A DNA stretch of 64,000 nt from an uncultured Lachnospiraceae bacterium (GCA_910587155.1 CAJULA010000010.1:1-64000); one strand, 5' to 3'; shown: positions 52,832 to 61,498, counted from the first letter of the stretch. Made by a program: numbers and translations. The notes: generated from the letters alone by a model not told the origin.

Positions 52832-52854
52832 ATAGTATACTGCAAATAAAAAAG

Positions 52855-52908
52855 AAACGGAGCCGTACAAATTTGTTTAGCATAAATGTCAGCTCCGTTT
52901 TTTTTTCC
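52855..52908 (+). terminator. Rho-independent terminator
   Basis: Arms AAACGGAGC (52855-52863) and GCTCCGTTT (52892-52900), followed by nine to ten T. The long 28-base loop may hold a second small stem. It ends the pgi operon. Confidence 0.8.
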
Positions 52909-53161
52909 CCATAGGTAATGCTCCATCCGCTCAATAATCACACTTTCAGCACCGCCTATTTTGCCATCTGCTGCGTTGTCGTCGGTCAACGATGCCACCG
53001 CATCGCCTCCTTCCTCCGTCTTGCAGACTGACAAAATATTCGGCACTGGCAGTGCGATTACTGGCCGGATAGAGCATTAACCTTACCTGTAAAAATTAAC
53101 AAAAAATTTATAAAATTTTAGGTAAAATAGTAGAATCTGCTTATTGAAAAAGGAAACTAAC
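52909..53161. other. Structured intergenic element of unknown nature
   Basis: No convincing gene is seen here. Several short stem-loops are packed together: GTTG/CAAC (52975-52990), GATGC-CACC-GCATC (52991-53004) and GCACT-GGC-AGTGC (53043-53055). The minus strand carries GGAGGAAGGAGG, like a ribosome binding site, followed by an open frame that reads MRWHR and soon stops, or, in another frame, an acidic peptide. It may be a small RNA, a decayed gene or a dispersed repeat. From 53095 the DNA becomes AT-rich and leads into the next promoter. Confidence 0.5.
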
Positions 53162-53189
53162 TTGACATCATTGTCAAATCCGCTATAAT
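53162..53189 (+). promoter_or_regulatory. Promoter of the TTT-transporter / KDG operon
   Basis: Perfect TTGACA (53162-53167), 16-bp spacer, perfect TATAAT (53184-53189). It is directly followed by two tandem palindromes at the expected transcription start, so repression by a bound regulator is likely. Confidence 0.9.
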
Positions 53190-53198
53190 AAAAACTAT

Positions 53199-53235
53199 AT
53201 TCCATATAATGAAATCTTGTTTCACATTGTGAAAC
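53199..53235 (+). promoter_or_regulatory. Tandem operator, copy A
   Basis: Two 17-bp palindromes separated by 3 bp: ATTCCATATAATGAAAT (53199-53215) and GTTTCACATTGTGAAAC (53219-53235), the second perfect with 7-bp arms. The same pattern and spacing occurs at 61416-61452. They fit a dimeric repressor, most plausibly the IclR-family protein at 63441. They overlap the predicted +1 region. Confidence 0.8.
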
Positions 53236-53271
53236 TCAGAGACATGATTATAGTAAACAGGAGGAGAACAA

Positions 53272-54294
53272 ATGAAGGGAAAGAAATTATTGTCAACAGT
53301 TCTGGCAGTTGCCATGGTCGGCGCGATGCTGACAGGCTGCGGCAGTGCGGGCGGTTCCGGCTCTACTGCACCGTCAGGTGACTCGGGCAGCGCATCTGCA
53401 GGTGGTGCAGATCTGTCAGGAGAGTCCATTACCTGTATTGTGCCTTATGATGCAGGCGGCGGTACGGATACTGTTATGAGGGCGCTGGCTGATTCGGCCA
53501 AAGGTTCTTTCAAAAATGTGACAGTGGAGAACCGTTCCGGCGCAGGCGGCGCGACGGGTATGCTGGCAGGTGCAACGGCCAAGGCAGACGGTACTACGGT
53601 TACTATGATCACGGTGGAACTGGCTACGCTGGAGGCAATGGGAACCAATGCAGGGCTGACCTATTCCATGTTTAAACCGATCATGATGGTGAACAGCGCA
53701 TGTTCCGCCATTACGGTTAAAGCAGATGATGATCGCTTTGGCAGTCTGGAAGATCTGATCGAATACAGCAAGAGCAACGAGCTGCAGATGGGGAATTCCG
53801 GTAACGGCGCTATCTGGCATCTGGCGGCTGCAGGTCTGGCCAAGACAGCGGGTACGGAATTTAAGCATGTGGCATATGACGGTGCGGCAGGAGCCATTAC
53901 GGATCTTCTGGGCGGACATATTGATGCAGTGGCAGTTTCTTATGCGGAAGTTGCAAGCTATGTGGAGAGCGGAGATTTAAAGGTACTGGCTGTTATGAGT
54001 GAAAATCGTCTGGAATCCATTCCGGATGTGCCTACCTGCAAGGAAAGCGGATATGACGCGGTATTGGGTACATGGAGAGGACTTGGCGTACCCAAGGATA
54101 CTCCGGATGAAGTGGTGGATGCTTTATATGCGGCGTTCAGCTCAGCAGCGGAATCAGATGCTTTTGTGGAGTTTATGGACAATTCCAACAACGTGATAGA
54201 AATTTTGGATGGCGCTGCATTTGAAGAGCGTATTAAAAAAGATCTGGAGATTTATACCGGGCTTGTCAATGACCTTGGATTAAAGGTTCAGTAA
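53272..54294 (+). CDS. TTT-family solute-binding lipoprotein (TctC-like)
   Basis: A 340-residue substrate-binding protein. The signal peptide ends in a lipobox MLTGC (Cys at about residue 23), so it is membrane-anchored. A Gly/Ser-rich linker leads to the TctC/Bug fold: ITCIVPYDAGGGTDTVMRALAD at the start, TVENRSGAGGATGMLA and GNSGNGAIWHLA in the middle. Bug proteins bind carboxylates and uronate-like acids. The gene is first in the operon, right after the tandem operator, and is followed by a strong terminator. Confidence 0.93.
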   Translation: MKGKKLLSTVLAVAMVGAMLTGCGSAGGSGSTAPSGDSGSASAGGADLSGESITCIVPYDAGGGTDTVMRALADSAKGSFKNVTVENRSGAGGATGMLAGATAKADGTTVTMITVELATLEAMGTNAGLTYSMFKPIMMVNSACSAITVKADDDRFGSLEDLIEYSKSNELQMGNSGNGAIWHLAAAGLAKTAGTEFKHVAYDGAAGAITDLLGGHIDAVAVSYAEVASYVESGDLKVLAVMSENRLESIPDVPTCKESGYDAVLGTWRGLGVPKDTPDEVVDALYAAFSSAAESDAFVEFMDNSNNVIEILDGAAFEERIKKDLEIYTGLVNDLGLKVQ

Positions 54295-54330
54295 GAAAAA
54301 AATACATTGTTATGAAATGAAGCTTATAGG

Positions 54331-54365
54331 ATCAGCGAAGAAGTATGCTTCTTCGCTGATTTTTT
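54331..54365 (+). terminator. Terminator/attenuator between the binding protein and the membrane subunits
   Basis: Perfect 13-bp stem ATCAGCGAAGAAG/CTTCTTCGCTGAT with a TATG loop and six T. Partial read-through would give much more binding protein than membrane subunits, a common arrangement in binding-protein-dependent transporters. Confidence 0.9.
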
Positions 54366-54407
54366 ACATCATATCTCAGTGAGGAAAAGAGATACGGAGG
54401 ATTATCA

Positions 54408-54872
54408 ATGAAAAAAGGAAATATCATTTCTTCTGTCATTGTTATGATAATCGGTATTTATGTGCTTGTCGTATGTTCGGGTTATCCGACGGCAGAGGCA
54501 TACGGGACAGGCGTACCGGGGCCGGGACTGTGGCCTATAGCAGTGGCAGCTCTGATGGTGGTTGCAGCCATCAGCCTTCTGATTAAGGCAATCCGTACCA
54601 AACCGGAAGATGACACGCCGATTGCGATGTGGACGGAAGGGACTAGGAGAGTATACATAACCATGGCGGCTCTTGTTGTATATGTGGCAGTATTGGGATT
54701 TCTCGGCTTTCTGCTCTCTACCGTTGTCATGCTGTTTGGTTTTATTCAGTGGTTTGCGAAAAAGAATCCGCTTATTACCCTGCTTATTTCGGTAATCTGT
54801 ACGGCAGCCATTTACGGCGTATTCAAATTCCTGCTGAATGTACCTGTTGATTTCGGTTTATTCGCCATATAG
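54408..54872 (+). CDS. TTT-family small membrane subunit (TctB-like)
   Basis: A 154-residue membrane protein with four predicted helices (about 7-25, 43-62, 84-110, 120-148), the pattern of TctB/DUF1468. It includes PGPGLWPIAVAALM, a typical family segment. It forms the membrane complex with the large subunit that follows after 14 bp. ACGGAGG lies upstream of the ATG. Confidence 0.88.
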   Translation: MKKGNIISSVIVMIIGIYVLVVCSGYPTAEAYGTGVPGPGLWPIAVAALMVVAAISLLIKAIRTKPEDDTPIAMWTEGTRRVYITMAALVVYVAVLGFLGFLLSTVVMLFGFIQWFAKKNPLITLLISVICTAAIYGVFKFLLNVPVDFGLFAI

Positions 54873-54886
54873 AAGGAGGGAATGTC

Positions 54887-56356
54887 ATGTTAATGGAAGT
54901 ATTACAGTCAGCTTTTAATCCGATTATCCTTTTATATATGGTAGTGGGTGTGGCGGCAGGTATCTGTATCGGCGCTCTTCCCGGTCTGACGGCTACTATG
55001 GGTGTGGCACTTCTGCTTCCCCTCACATTTGGCATGGATGCCACTTCCGGTATTCTGATGCTGCTTGGTATCTATGTGGGGGCGATTTACGGCGGTTCCA
55101 TTTCCGCGGTACTGCTGCATACGCCGGGGACACCTGCATCCGCTGCCACTGCCATAGACGGTTATGAGTTTTCTAAAAGAGGAGAAGCGGGTCGTGCGCT
55201 CGGGATTGCCACACTGGGCAGTTATGTGGGCGGAATCGTCAGTTGTATCTGTCTTTGGCTGATCAGCCCTCAGCTTGCCAAGCTGGCGCTGAAATTCAGT
55301 TCGGCGGAATTTTTTCTGCTGGCGCTGTTCGGACTCTGCATCATTTCCAATATTTCAGGAAAGGATATGGCGAAAGGTCTGATCTGCGGTTTTCTTGGTA
55401 TTCTGACAGCGACGATCGGCATAGACAGTGTCACAAGCTATGTGCGCTTTTCCAACAATGTCAATCTGCTCTCTGGTGTACAGTATATCGCCGTTATGAT
55501 CGGTCTGTTCGCCATGAGTCAGGCATTTGAATCCATAGAAGATATTTTTTCCAAAGATGAGGTCAACACAAAGGTGACAAGGCTGCTTCCCACAAAGGAA
55601 GATATGAAAATCATTTTAAAGACTTCATCTGTGACAGGACTGATCGGTACTTTTATCGGTATTGTGCCCGGAGCCGGAGCAGATATCGGTTCTTTTGTAG
55701 GCTACAATGCGGCAAGAGGATTTTCGAAGCATCCCGAACTGTTTGGCAAAGGAGCTCCTGATGCGGTTGCCGCTTCCGAAGGAGGCAACAATGGTGTGAC
55801 CGGCGGTGCACTGATTCCCATGCTGACGCTGGGTGTGCCGGGAGATGCGGTGGCGGCTATTATGATCGGCGCGCTGACCATCCAGGGACTGACACCCGGC
55901 CCCATGCTTTTTGAGAGTAATAAGGTTCTTGTATACACGATTTTTCTTGGCATGTTTATTGCCAATACCATTATGGTTCTGCTGGGATTTTCCTGTATTA
56001 GGCTGTTTACCAAGGTGCTGAGCGTACCTAAGACGATATTGACGCCCATTATCTTTGCTCTCTGTGTGATTGGCAGCTTCGCCATGAGAAACAATCTGTT
56101 TGATGTCGGGATCATGCTTTTTGCGGGAATTGTCGGCTACTTCCTGGGCAAGGTTAAGATTCCCACCTCACCGGCGATCCTCGGACTGATTCTTGGACCG
56201 ATGGCAGAAAAGAATTTCCGTACCGCATTGCTTAAATCAGGCGGAAGCCCGAGCGTATTTTTCAATACGGTTATCTGCTGGTTCTTTATCATATTGATTG
56301 TTGTCTCTCTATTCGGCGGCAGGATCAAAGCATTGATCAAAAAGAGAAAGGCATAA
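54887..56356 (+). CDS. TTT-family large membrane subunit (TctA-like)
   Basis: A 489-residue protein with about 11-12 membrane helices. TctA signatures include GALPGLTATMGVALLLPLTF, GGSISAVLLHTPGTPASAATAIDGY and the second related half with GIVPGAGADIGSFVGYNAAR and GVPGDAVAA. The internal duplication is normal. It uses the cation gradient to drive uptake. The kinase start lies 2 bp after its stop. Substrate is inferred from neighbours to be a deoxyuronate or KDG-like acid. Confidence 0.93.
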   Translation: MLMEVLQSAFNPIILLYMVVGVAAGICIGALPGLTATMGVALLLPLTFGMDATSGILMLLGIYVGAIYGGSISAVLLHTPGTPASAATAIDGYEFSKRGEAGRALGIATLGSYVGGIVSCICLWLISPQLAKLALKFSSAEFFLLALFGLCIISNISGKDMAKGLICGFLGILTATIGIDSVTSYVRFSNNVNLLSGVQYIAVMIGLFAMSQAFESIEDIFSKDEVNTKVTRLLPTKEDMKIILKTSSVTGLIGTFIGIVPGAGADIGSFVGYNAARGFSKHPELFGKGAPDAVAASEGGNNGVTGGALIPMLTLGVPGDAVAAIMIGALTIQGLTPGPMLFESNKVLVYTIFLGMFIANTIMVLLGFSCIRLFTKVLSVPKTILTPIIFALCVIGSFAMRNNLFDVGIMLFAGIVGYFLGKVKIPTSPAILGLILGPMAEKNFRTALLKSGGSPSVFFNTVICWFFIILIVVSLFGGRIKALIKKRKA

Positions 56357-56358
56357 GT

Positions 56359-57330
56359 ATGTCTGAAATCATAACTATGGGAGAAACCATGGCGGCGATG
56401 ACGCCAAAGAGTACCGGTTATCTCCACTATGTCAGAGAATATGAAATGCGAATTGCCGGTGCGGAGAGCAATCTTGCCATCGGTGTCTGTAAACTGGGAC
56501 ACAGTGCATCGTGGATCAGCACTCTGGGGGATGATGAGCTGGGATATTTTGTAAATAACAGTATCCGGGCGGAGGGTGTCGACACCACGTGGGTGCGGTT
56601 TGATGACACATACAGAACAGGCGTGATGTTCAAACAGATCCTGAGCGGGAAAGAAACCAGTGTATTCTATTATCGGGAAAATTCCGCTGCCAGCCATATG
56701 GATGCGGATTTGCTTGCACCGTCAATGTTTGCGGGCGGAAAGATTCTGCATCTGACCGGTATCACACCGGTGCTGTCCGATACTTGCAGGGCGCTGACAG
56801 AGAAGGCGGTGTCCATGGCACAGGAGGCGGGACTTCAGATCAGCTTTGATCCCAATATCCGCAGGAAGCTGTGGAAAGACACGGATTATACGCCGGTACT
56901 GAAGAGGCTGGCAGAACATGCCAATATTCTGATGATGGGACTGGAAGAAGCAAAGGTTCTCTATGGAACGGCGGAAAAAGAAGAGATTGCCGAAGCGTTT
57001 TTTAAAAGGAAAGAGGCCTTATATCTTGCCATTAAAGACGGCAGCCAAGGCGCATGGGTGGCGGAGAGGTCAGGCGGTTATGAGATACCGCCCCATCCCT
57101 GCCGCCCCGTCGATCCCATCGGGGCGGGGGATGCCTTCAATGCAGGATTTCTCTGCGGACTTCTGGAAAACAGATCTGTAGAGGAAGCAGGGCAGATTGC
57201 AGCGATTGCGGGGGCGTTGGCTACGGAAAGCTATGGAGACATTGAAGGGTATCCCACCGGCCGGAATATAAAACGGATCTTGGGACAAAAATTCGGAAAC
57301 ACAAACGACAGTGGAGAAATTTACCGCTGA
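56359..57330 (+). CDS. PfkB-family sugar kinase (likely 2-keto-3-deoxygluconate kinase)
   Basis: A 323-residue PfkB kinase. It begins EIITMGETMAAMTPK, has ISFDPNIRRKLWKD in the middle and the catalytic DPIGAGDAFNAGF with the base Asp. The N-terminal pattern matches KDG/fructoselysine-type kinases. In this operon KDG to KDPG is the obvious reaction. A second PfkB kinase lies at 62360, so one of them may serve another ketose or a 5-keto analogue. Confidence 0.87.
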   Translation: MSEIITMGETMAAMTPKSTGYLHYVREYEMRIAGAESNLAIGVCKLGHSASWISTLGDDELGYFVNNSIRAEGVDTTWVRFDDTYRTGVMFKQILSGKETSVFYYRENSAASHMDADLLAPSMFAGGKILHLTGITPVLSDTCRALTEKAVSMAQEAGLQISFDPNIRRKLWKDTDYTPVLKRLAEHANILMMGLEEAKVLYGTAEKEEIAEAFFKRKEALYLAIKDGSQGAWVAERSGGYEIPPHPCRPVDPIGAGDAFNAGFLCGLLENRSVEEAGQIAAIAGALATESYGDIEGYPTGRNIKRILGQKFGNTNDSGEIYR

Positions 57331-57342
57331 CATGGAGGGCGT

Positions 57343-58014
57343 ATGCGGGACCTGAAAACAGCAGGAGTCCGTATACGGGACTGGAATATGAAAACGATAT
57401 TAAAAAATAACCCGATATGTGCGATTATGCGCAATGTACCGACAGAGAAGGCGGTATCTTACGCGAAAGCAGTATATCGGGGCGGAATTAAAATGTTTGA
57501 AGTGGCGATGAATACGCCGGAAGGCGCCAGACAGATCGGGATGCTGCGCAGCGAATTTGGAGACAGTGCCTATGTGGGAGCGGGAACTGTGATTGACAAA
57601 GAGCGCTGCCAGGCGGCCAAAGAGGCCGGTGCACAGTTTTTTCTGACACCCAATGCTGCGGTCGTGACGCTTTCCTATTGCCGGGAACATGCAATACCAC
57701 TGCTTCCGGGCGTCCTGACACCGACAGATGTGGGCGTCTGCCTCGACTACGGCTATCATATTATGAAGCTGTTTCCGGCAGGCGATATGCCCATGTCTTA
57801 TATCAAAAGCCTGAAGGGGCCTTTTGACGGAACAGAATATGTGGCTGTGGGCGGTGTGAGTCCGGAAAATATCGGTGATTTTTTCAAAGCCGGTTTTATC
57901 GGCGTGGGGATTGGCAGCAATCTGATCCCAAAAGAGATGGTAGAGCGCGGTGCGTGGGATGAGGCGTCAGAACGGATTGCGCAATTGTATGAACAGGTCA
58001 GGGTGTGGAGATAA
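57343..58014 (+). CDS. KDPG/KHG aldolase
   Basis: Class I aldolase of 223 residues that splits KDPG into pyruvate and glyceraldehyde-3-phosphate. The Schiff-base Lys is in IMKLFPAGD. Other conserved segments are IKMFEVAMNTPEG, VGAGTVIDKE and the phosphate-binding VAVGGVSPENI. The ATG at 57343 has GGAGGG only 4 bp upstream; ATG at 57388 (207 residues) would remove a 15-residue extension and is a real alternative. It is 12 bp after the kinase. Confidence 0.9.
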   Translation: MRDLKTAGVRIRDWNMKTILKNNPICAIMRNVPTEKAVSYAKAVYRGGIKMFEVAMNTPEGARQIGMLRSEFGDSAYVGAGTVIDKERCQAAKEAGAQFFLTPNAAVVTLSYCREHAIPLLPGVLTPTDVGVCLDYGYHIMKLFPAGDMPMSYIKSLKGPFDGTEYVAVGGVSPENIGDFFKAGFIGVGIGSNLIPKEMVERGAWDEASERIAQLYEQVRVWR

Positions 58015-58033
58015 AAGGAAAGGGGAAAAGAGG

Positions 58034-58906
58034 ATGGAAGTCAGAGCGGCGGCATCACCGAAGGATGCGATGCATTATACGACGGAACGTCTCCGGGAAG
58101 AATTTCTGATTCAGAATCTGTTTGTGCCGGGTGAGACGAGAATGGTTTACAGTCATATTGACAGAATCATTACGGGCGGGATTGTCCCTGTTACGCCGAT
58201 CTCACTTGCCGCGAGAGAAGAGCTGCGGGCGGATTATTTTCTGCAGAGAAGGGAAATGGGGATCATCAATATTGGTGCAGAAGGTATGATAACGGTGGAC
58301 GGAAAGAAATTTCCGCTGAAAAACAGAGATGGTTTATATATCGGCATGGGCAGCAAAAATGTGACCTTTGCCAGTAAAGACCGCTTTGATCCGGCCAGAT
58401 TTTACCTGAACAGTACACCGGCTCACCACACGTATCCCACGGTACTGATCCGACCGGATGGCAGGGATGGCGATGAGGAAAAAGAAGGTACTGTTATCGT
58501 GAAACCTGAAAATAAGGTGGAGCTGGGTACGCTGGAGGAGTCAAATCACAGAACGATCTGTAAATATATCCTGCCCGGTCAGGTGGAGAGCTGTCAGCTT
58601 GTTATGGGAATGACAAGACTGGAGCCGGGCAGTGTCTGGAACAGTATGCCATGTCATACGCACGAGCGGCGGATGGAAGTTTATCTGTATTTTGATTTGT
58701 CGGCGGATGCGTTTGTCATGCATTATATGGGAGAGCCGTCTCAGACCAGACATATCGTTGTAAGAAATGAAGAAGCAGTCATTTCGCCCAGCTGGTCGAT
58801 TCACTGCGGGTGCGGGACGAGAGCTTATTCTTTTATATGGGGAATGGCAGGGGAAAATCAGGAATTTGACGATATGGACGCCATTCCCAATCAGGATCTG
58901 CTGTAG
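58034..58906 (+). CDS. kduI: 5-keto-4-deoxyuronate isomerase (KduI)
   Basis: A 290-residue cupin isomerase that converts 5-keto-4-deoxyuronate to 3-deoxy-glycero-2,5-hexodiulosonate. Family signs are GIVPVTPISL, FYLNSTPAHHTYPT and the metal site CHTHERRMEVYLYFD with SIHCGCG later. The start at 58034 has AGAGG upstream and gives the expected length. The enzyme defines the pathway: it acts on products of polysaccharide lyases and unsaturated glucuronyl hydrolases. Confidence 0.95.
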   Translation: MEVRAAASPKDAMHYTTERLREEFLIQNLFVPGETRMVYSHIDRIITGGIVPVTPISLAAREELRADYFLQRREMGIINIGAEGMITVDGKKFPLKNRDGLYIGMGSKNVTFASKDRFDPARFYLNSTPAHHTYPTVLIRPDGRDGDEEKEGTVIVKPENKVELGTLEESNHRTICKYILPGQVESCQLVMGMTRLEPGSVWNSMPCHTHERRMEVYLYFDLSADAFVMHYMGEPSQTRHIVVRNEEAVISPSWSIHCGCGTRAYSFIWGMAGENQEFDDMDAIPNQDLL

Positions 58907-58989
58907 AGAAGGCAGAAAAACAAGGCATCGGTTCCGGCCGGGCAGCCTGTCGGAACTGGGAGAAGATGAGAAAGGAACAGGACAATCAT

Positions 58990-59949
58990 ATGAATCCGAT
59001 ACTTGAAAAAATTGAAAAACTGGGGATTGTGCCGGTGGTAGTGCTGCATGACGCAGGGGATGCGGAACCGGTGGCAAAGGCACTTTGTGCAGGCGGGCTT
59101 CCGGTTGCGGAGGTGACATTCCGGACGGATGCGGCGGCTGAGTCCATCCGCATTATGAAAGAGAAATTCCCGCAGATGCTGGTTGGAGCAGGAACGGTTC
59201 TGACGACAGAACAGGTTGACCGGGCGGTAGACGCAGGGGCTGAATTTATCGTAAGCCCCGGTTTTAATAAAACGGTAGTGGAGTACTGCCTGAAAAATGG
59301 AGTGCTGATGACACCGGGATGCAATAATCCGTCTGCGATAGAAGGAGCCATGGAACTGGGGCTGGATGTGGTGAAATTTTTTCCGGCGGAAGCGTCCGGC
59401 GGTCTGAAGGCAATCAAGGCAATGGCGGCGCCTTATGTTAACCTGAAATTTATGCCAACAGGTGGTATCAATGAAAAAAATATAGGGGAATATCTGTCAT
59501 TTCCAAGAATCATAGCCTGCGGCGGAAGCTGGATGGTGAGCGGAGAGCTCGTAAAAAATAAAGAATATGATAAAATAGAAGCGCTTACCAGAGAGGCAGT
59601 GATGACAGTGCTTGGATTTGATCTGAGGCATATCGGCATCAACTGTGATAATGAGGGAGAGGCGGAACGAACAGCGGAATTTTTCTCGAAGGCGTTTGGG
59701 TTTGCGGCAAAAGCAGGACAGAGTTCTATATTTGCAGGTGCTTATGTGGAGGCGTTGAAGACACCCTATCTGGGCGCCAGAGGACATATTGCCATCGGCA
59801 CCAACAGCATCGAGCGGGCAGTTAATTATCTGGATGTTATGGGTATTGCGGTGGATATGGAGACAGCCAAGTATAAGGACGGAAAGCTGACGGCTGTTTA
59901 TCTGAAAGATGAAGTATCGGGATTTGCGGTGCATCTTCTGCAAAAATAA
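58990..59949 (+). CDS. KDPG/KHG aldolase fused to a VOC/glyoxalase-like domain
   Basis: A 319-residue fusion. Residues about 1-205 are a KDPG/KHG aldolase: IVPVVVLHDAGDA, VAEVTFRTDAA, VGAGTVLT and the Schiff-base Lys in VVKFFPAEA. Residues about 215-319 resemble a VOC-fold domain: LRHIGINCDNEGEAERTAEFFSKAFGF ... GARGHIAIGTNSIERAVNYLDVMGI. The metal ligands of glyoxalases cannot all be identified, so it may only bind a ligand. It differs clearly from the aldolase at 57343. ATG at 58990 is preferred; ATG at 58966 is possible. Confidence 0.85.
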   Translation: MNPILEKIEKLGIVPVVVLHDAGDAEPVAKALCAGGLPVAEVTFRTDAAAESIRIMKEKFPQMLVGAGTVLTTEQVDRAVDAGAEFIVSPGFNKTVVEYCLKNGVLMTPGCNNPSAIEGAMELGLDVVKFFPAEASGGLKAIKAMAAPYVNLKFMPTGGINEKNIGEYLSFPRIIACGGSWMVSGELVKNKEYDKIEALTREAVMTVLGFDLRHIGINCDNEGEAERTAEFFSKAFGFAAKAGQSSIFAGAYVEALKTPYLGARGHIAIGTNSIERAVNYLDVMGIAVDMETAKYKDGKLTAVYLKDEVSGFAVHLLQK

Positions 59950-59994
59950 TGGATTTTGTCACTGGAGGATGATCTCCCGGATACTGATTATACG

Positions 59995-60026
59995 GGCGCA
60001 CCGGCATAAGCTTTGGTGCGCCGTTT
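59995..60026 (+). terminator. Terminator-like hairpin before the MFS gene
   Basis: Arms GGCGCACC (59995-60002) and GGTGCGCC (60015-60022), followed by GTTTTA. The T run is short, so read-through into the permease is likely. Confidence 0.6.
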
Positions 60027-60105
60027 TACGTTTGCGGAACAAGATATTTGATTCCGGGCAGAGAGCGGATGCCATCCCGGGAAATAAAATAAAGGAATCG
60101 GAAGG

Positions 60106-61308
60106 ATGAATGGTCTTAAGACACAAAAGGAAAAAAAGTGCCTCTGGTATACATATCTGACATTTATGATGAATGGTCTGTTGGCATTGTCTCTTGGCTC
60201 CCTGCTGCCCTTTATCCGTGAGTCAGCGGGTCTGAGCTATGCATTTGCGGGTATGATTGTAAGCCTCCATTCGGTCGGGAACCTGCTTGCCGGTTTTGCT
60301 GCCGGTATTTTTCCTGCTGTAATAGGGAAAAGAAAGAATATCCTGTTGTTCAATGCCTGCTATGCACTGTCTTATTTGTTGATTGTTGCGGGCGGGAATG
60401 CTTTTTGCCTGGCATTGGCTTATTTTATGACCGGTCTTGCCAGAGGGGCATCCAGCAATTTTGCCAATGATATGGTCAACAGTCTGGCGCCGGGTAAGGC
60501 GTCTTACCTGAACGGCCTTCATGCCATGTTTTCTGTCGGCGCCTTTTCCTTTCCCGTTTTTCTCACCATTCTGACACGCAGCAGTGTGGCAAACTGGATG
60601 TATGCCTGCTATGCAATGGTGGGTATGGGTATCTTAAGCTGGCTTTTGTATTACAGGATGCCGATGGAAAAAGGGAAGGCGGCCCGGAAAGAGGCAGAGA
60701 GTGGAAGAGGGACCGGACAACTGGCATTTTTCAAAGAACCACTGTTTTATCTCTGTACGCTGATTCTATTTTTTTATTTGTGTGCGGAACAGGGAGTAAT
60801 CGGCTGGCTGATCACATATTTTGTGGACACTGGCTTGCTTACCGTGTCCCTCTCCCAGTTGATGGCCAGCATGCTCTGGATTATGATGCTGACAGGGCGC
60901 CTGACAACAGCCTGGGCGGTCAGGAGGGCAAAAAAAGAACACTTGCTTTTGCTCATGAGTACCGGAGCGGTATGCTTTTTCTTCTGCCTGTTGCGCTCTG
61001 AAAATACGCTGCCTGTTTTATTTGGGATTATGGGATTTGGTTTCAGCATGGCTGGGATTTATCCCACGACCGTATCCTTTTGTGGTACGCTCATTCAAAA
61101 ATATGCCATCGCGTGGAGTTTTATTCTGACCCTGGCCAGTTTTGGTTCGATTCTCATGCCCGCCGTGATCGGCAGAGTGGCACAATATGCCGGGATTGCC
61201 TATGCGATGGGCTTAGTGGCGATAGCCGTGGCGGTGGATTTGATTCTGATCGCGATTCTGAATTTGTATATTTCACGGAAGGCGGAAAAAAATGCCGACG
61301 CATTGTAA
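60106..61308 (+). CDS. MFS transporter
   Basis: A 400-residue permease with about 12 membrane helices in two halves, split by a charged loop (about 185-205). The first-half signature reads GNLLAGFAAGIFPAVIGKRKN. There is no sugar-specific motif that I can recognise. Its position inside the KDG locus suggests a second uptake or an efflux route for an acid sugar or intermediate. It is the last gene before the next promoter. Confidence 0.87.
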   Translation: MNGLKTQKEKKCLWYTYLTFMMNGLLALSLGSLLPFIRESAGLSYAFAGMIVSLHSVGNLLAGFAAGIFPAVIGKRKNILLFNACYALSYLLIVAGGNAFCLALAYFMTGLARGASSNFANDMVNSLAPGKASYLNGLHAMFSVGAFSFPVFLTILTRSSVANWMYACYAMVGMGILSWLLYYRMPMEKGKAARKEAESGRGTGQLAFFKEPLFYLCTLILFFYLCAEQGVIGWLITYFVDTGLLTVSLSQLMASMLWIMMLTGRLTTAWAVRRAKKEHLLLLMSTGAVCFFFCLLRSENTLPVLFGIMGFGFSMAGIYPTTVSFCGTLIQKYAIAWSFILTLASFGSILMPAVIGRVAQYAGIAYAMGLVAIAVAVDLILIAILNLYISRKAEKNADAL

Positions 61309-61377
61309 TATTAGACAAAAATAATGCAACAAATTAGGTAAAATCGGAGAAGATAACGGCAAAAAAGCTATAATTGC

Positions 61378-61405
61378 TTGACAGTGGCGAAAAAGACCTT
61401 ATAAT
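61378..61405 (+). promoter_or_regulatory. Promoter of the SDR-kinase operon
   Basis: TTGACA (61378-61383), 16-bp spacer, TATAAT (61400-61405). The same elements and the same spacing as at 53162-53189, again directly followed by the tandem operator. Confidence 0.9.
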
Positions 61406-61415
61406 AAAATTAAAG

Positions 61416-61452
61416 GTTTCACTATATGGAATTATGTTTCGCTATATGAAAC
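61416..61452 (+). promoter_or_regulatory. Tandem operator, copy B
   Basis: Two 17-bp imperfect palindromes separated by 3 bp: GTTTCACTATATGGAAT (61416-61432) and GTTTCGCTATATGAAAC (61436-61452). The shared core with copy A is TTTCA-N7-TGAAA, centre-to-centre 20 bp (about two helical turns). Both promoters are therefore probably controlled by one regulator. Confidence 0.8.
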
Positions 61453-61498
61453 AAATAAAAAGCAATCGGCCGGGGAAGAAAGGGTTTGGGCAGAAGGT

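Noticed and set aside
52693..53046. Minus-strand open frame crossing the terminator and the 3' end of the dehydrogenase
   Set aside because: It runs through a strong terminator and the 3' end of a well-supported gene. Its N-terminal part is only odd acidic sequence without a known domain. Kept as a structured intergenic element instead.
53219..53235. GTTTCACATTGTGAAAC considered as a third parS site
   Set aside because: The centre is ATT, not the CG of parS, the length is 17 rather than 16 bp, and it forms a pair with a neighbouring palindrome seen again at another promoter.
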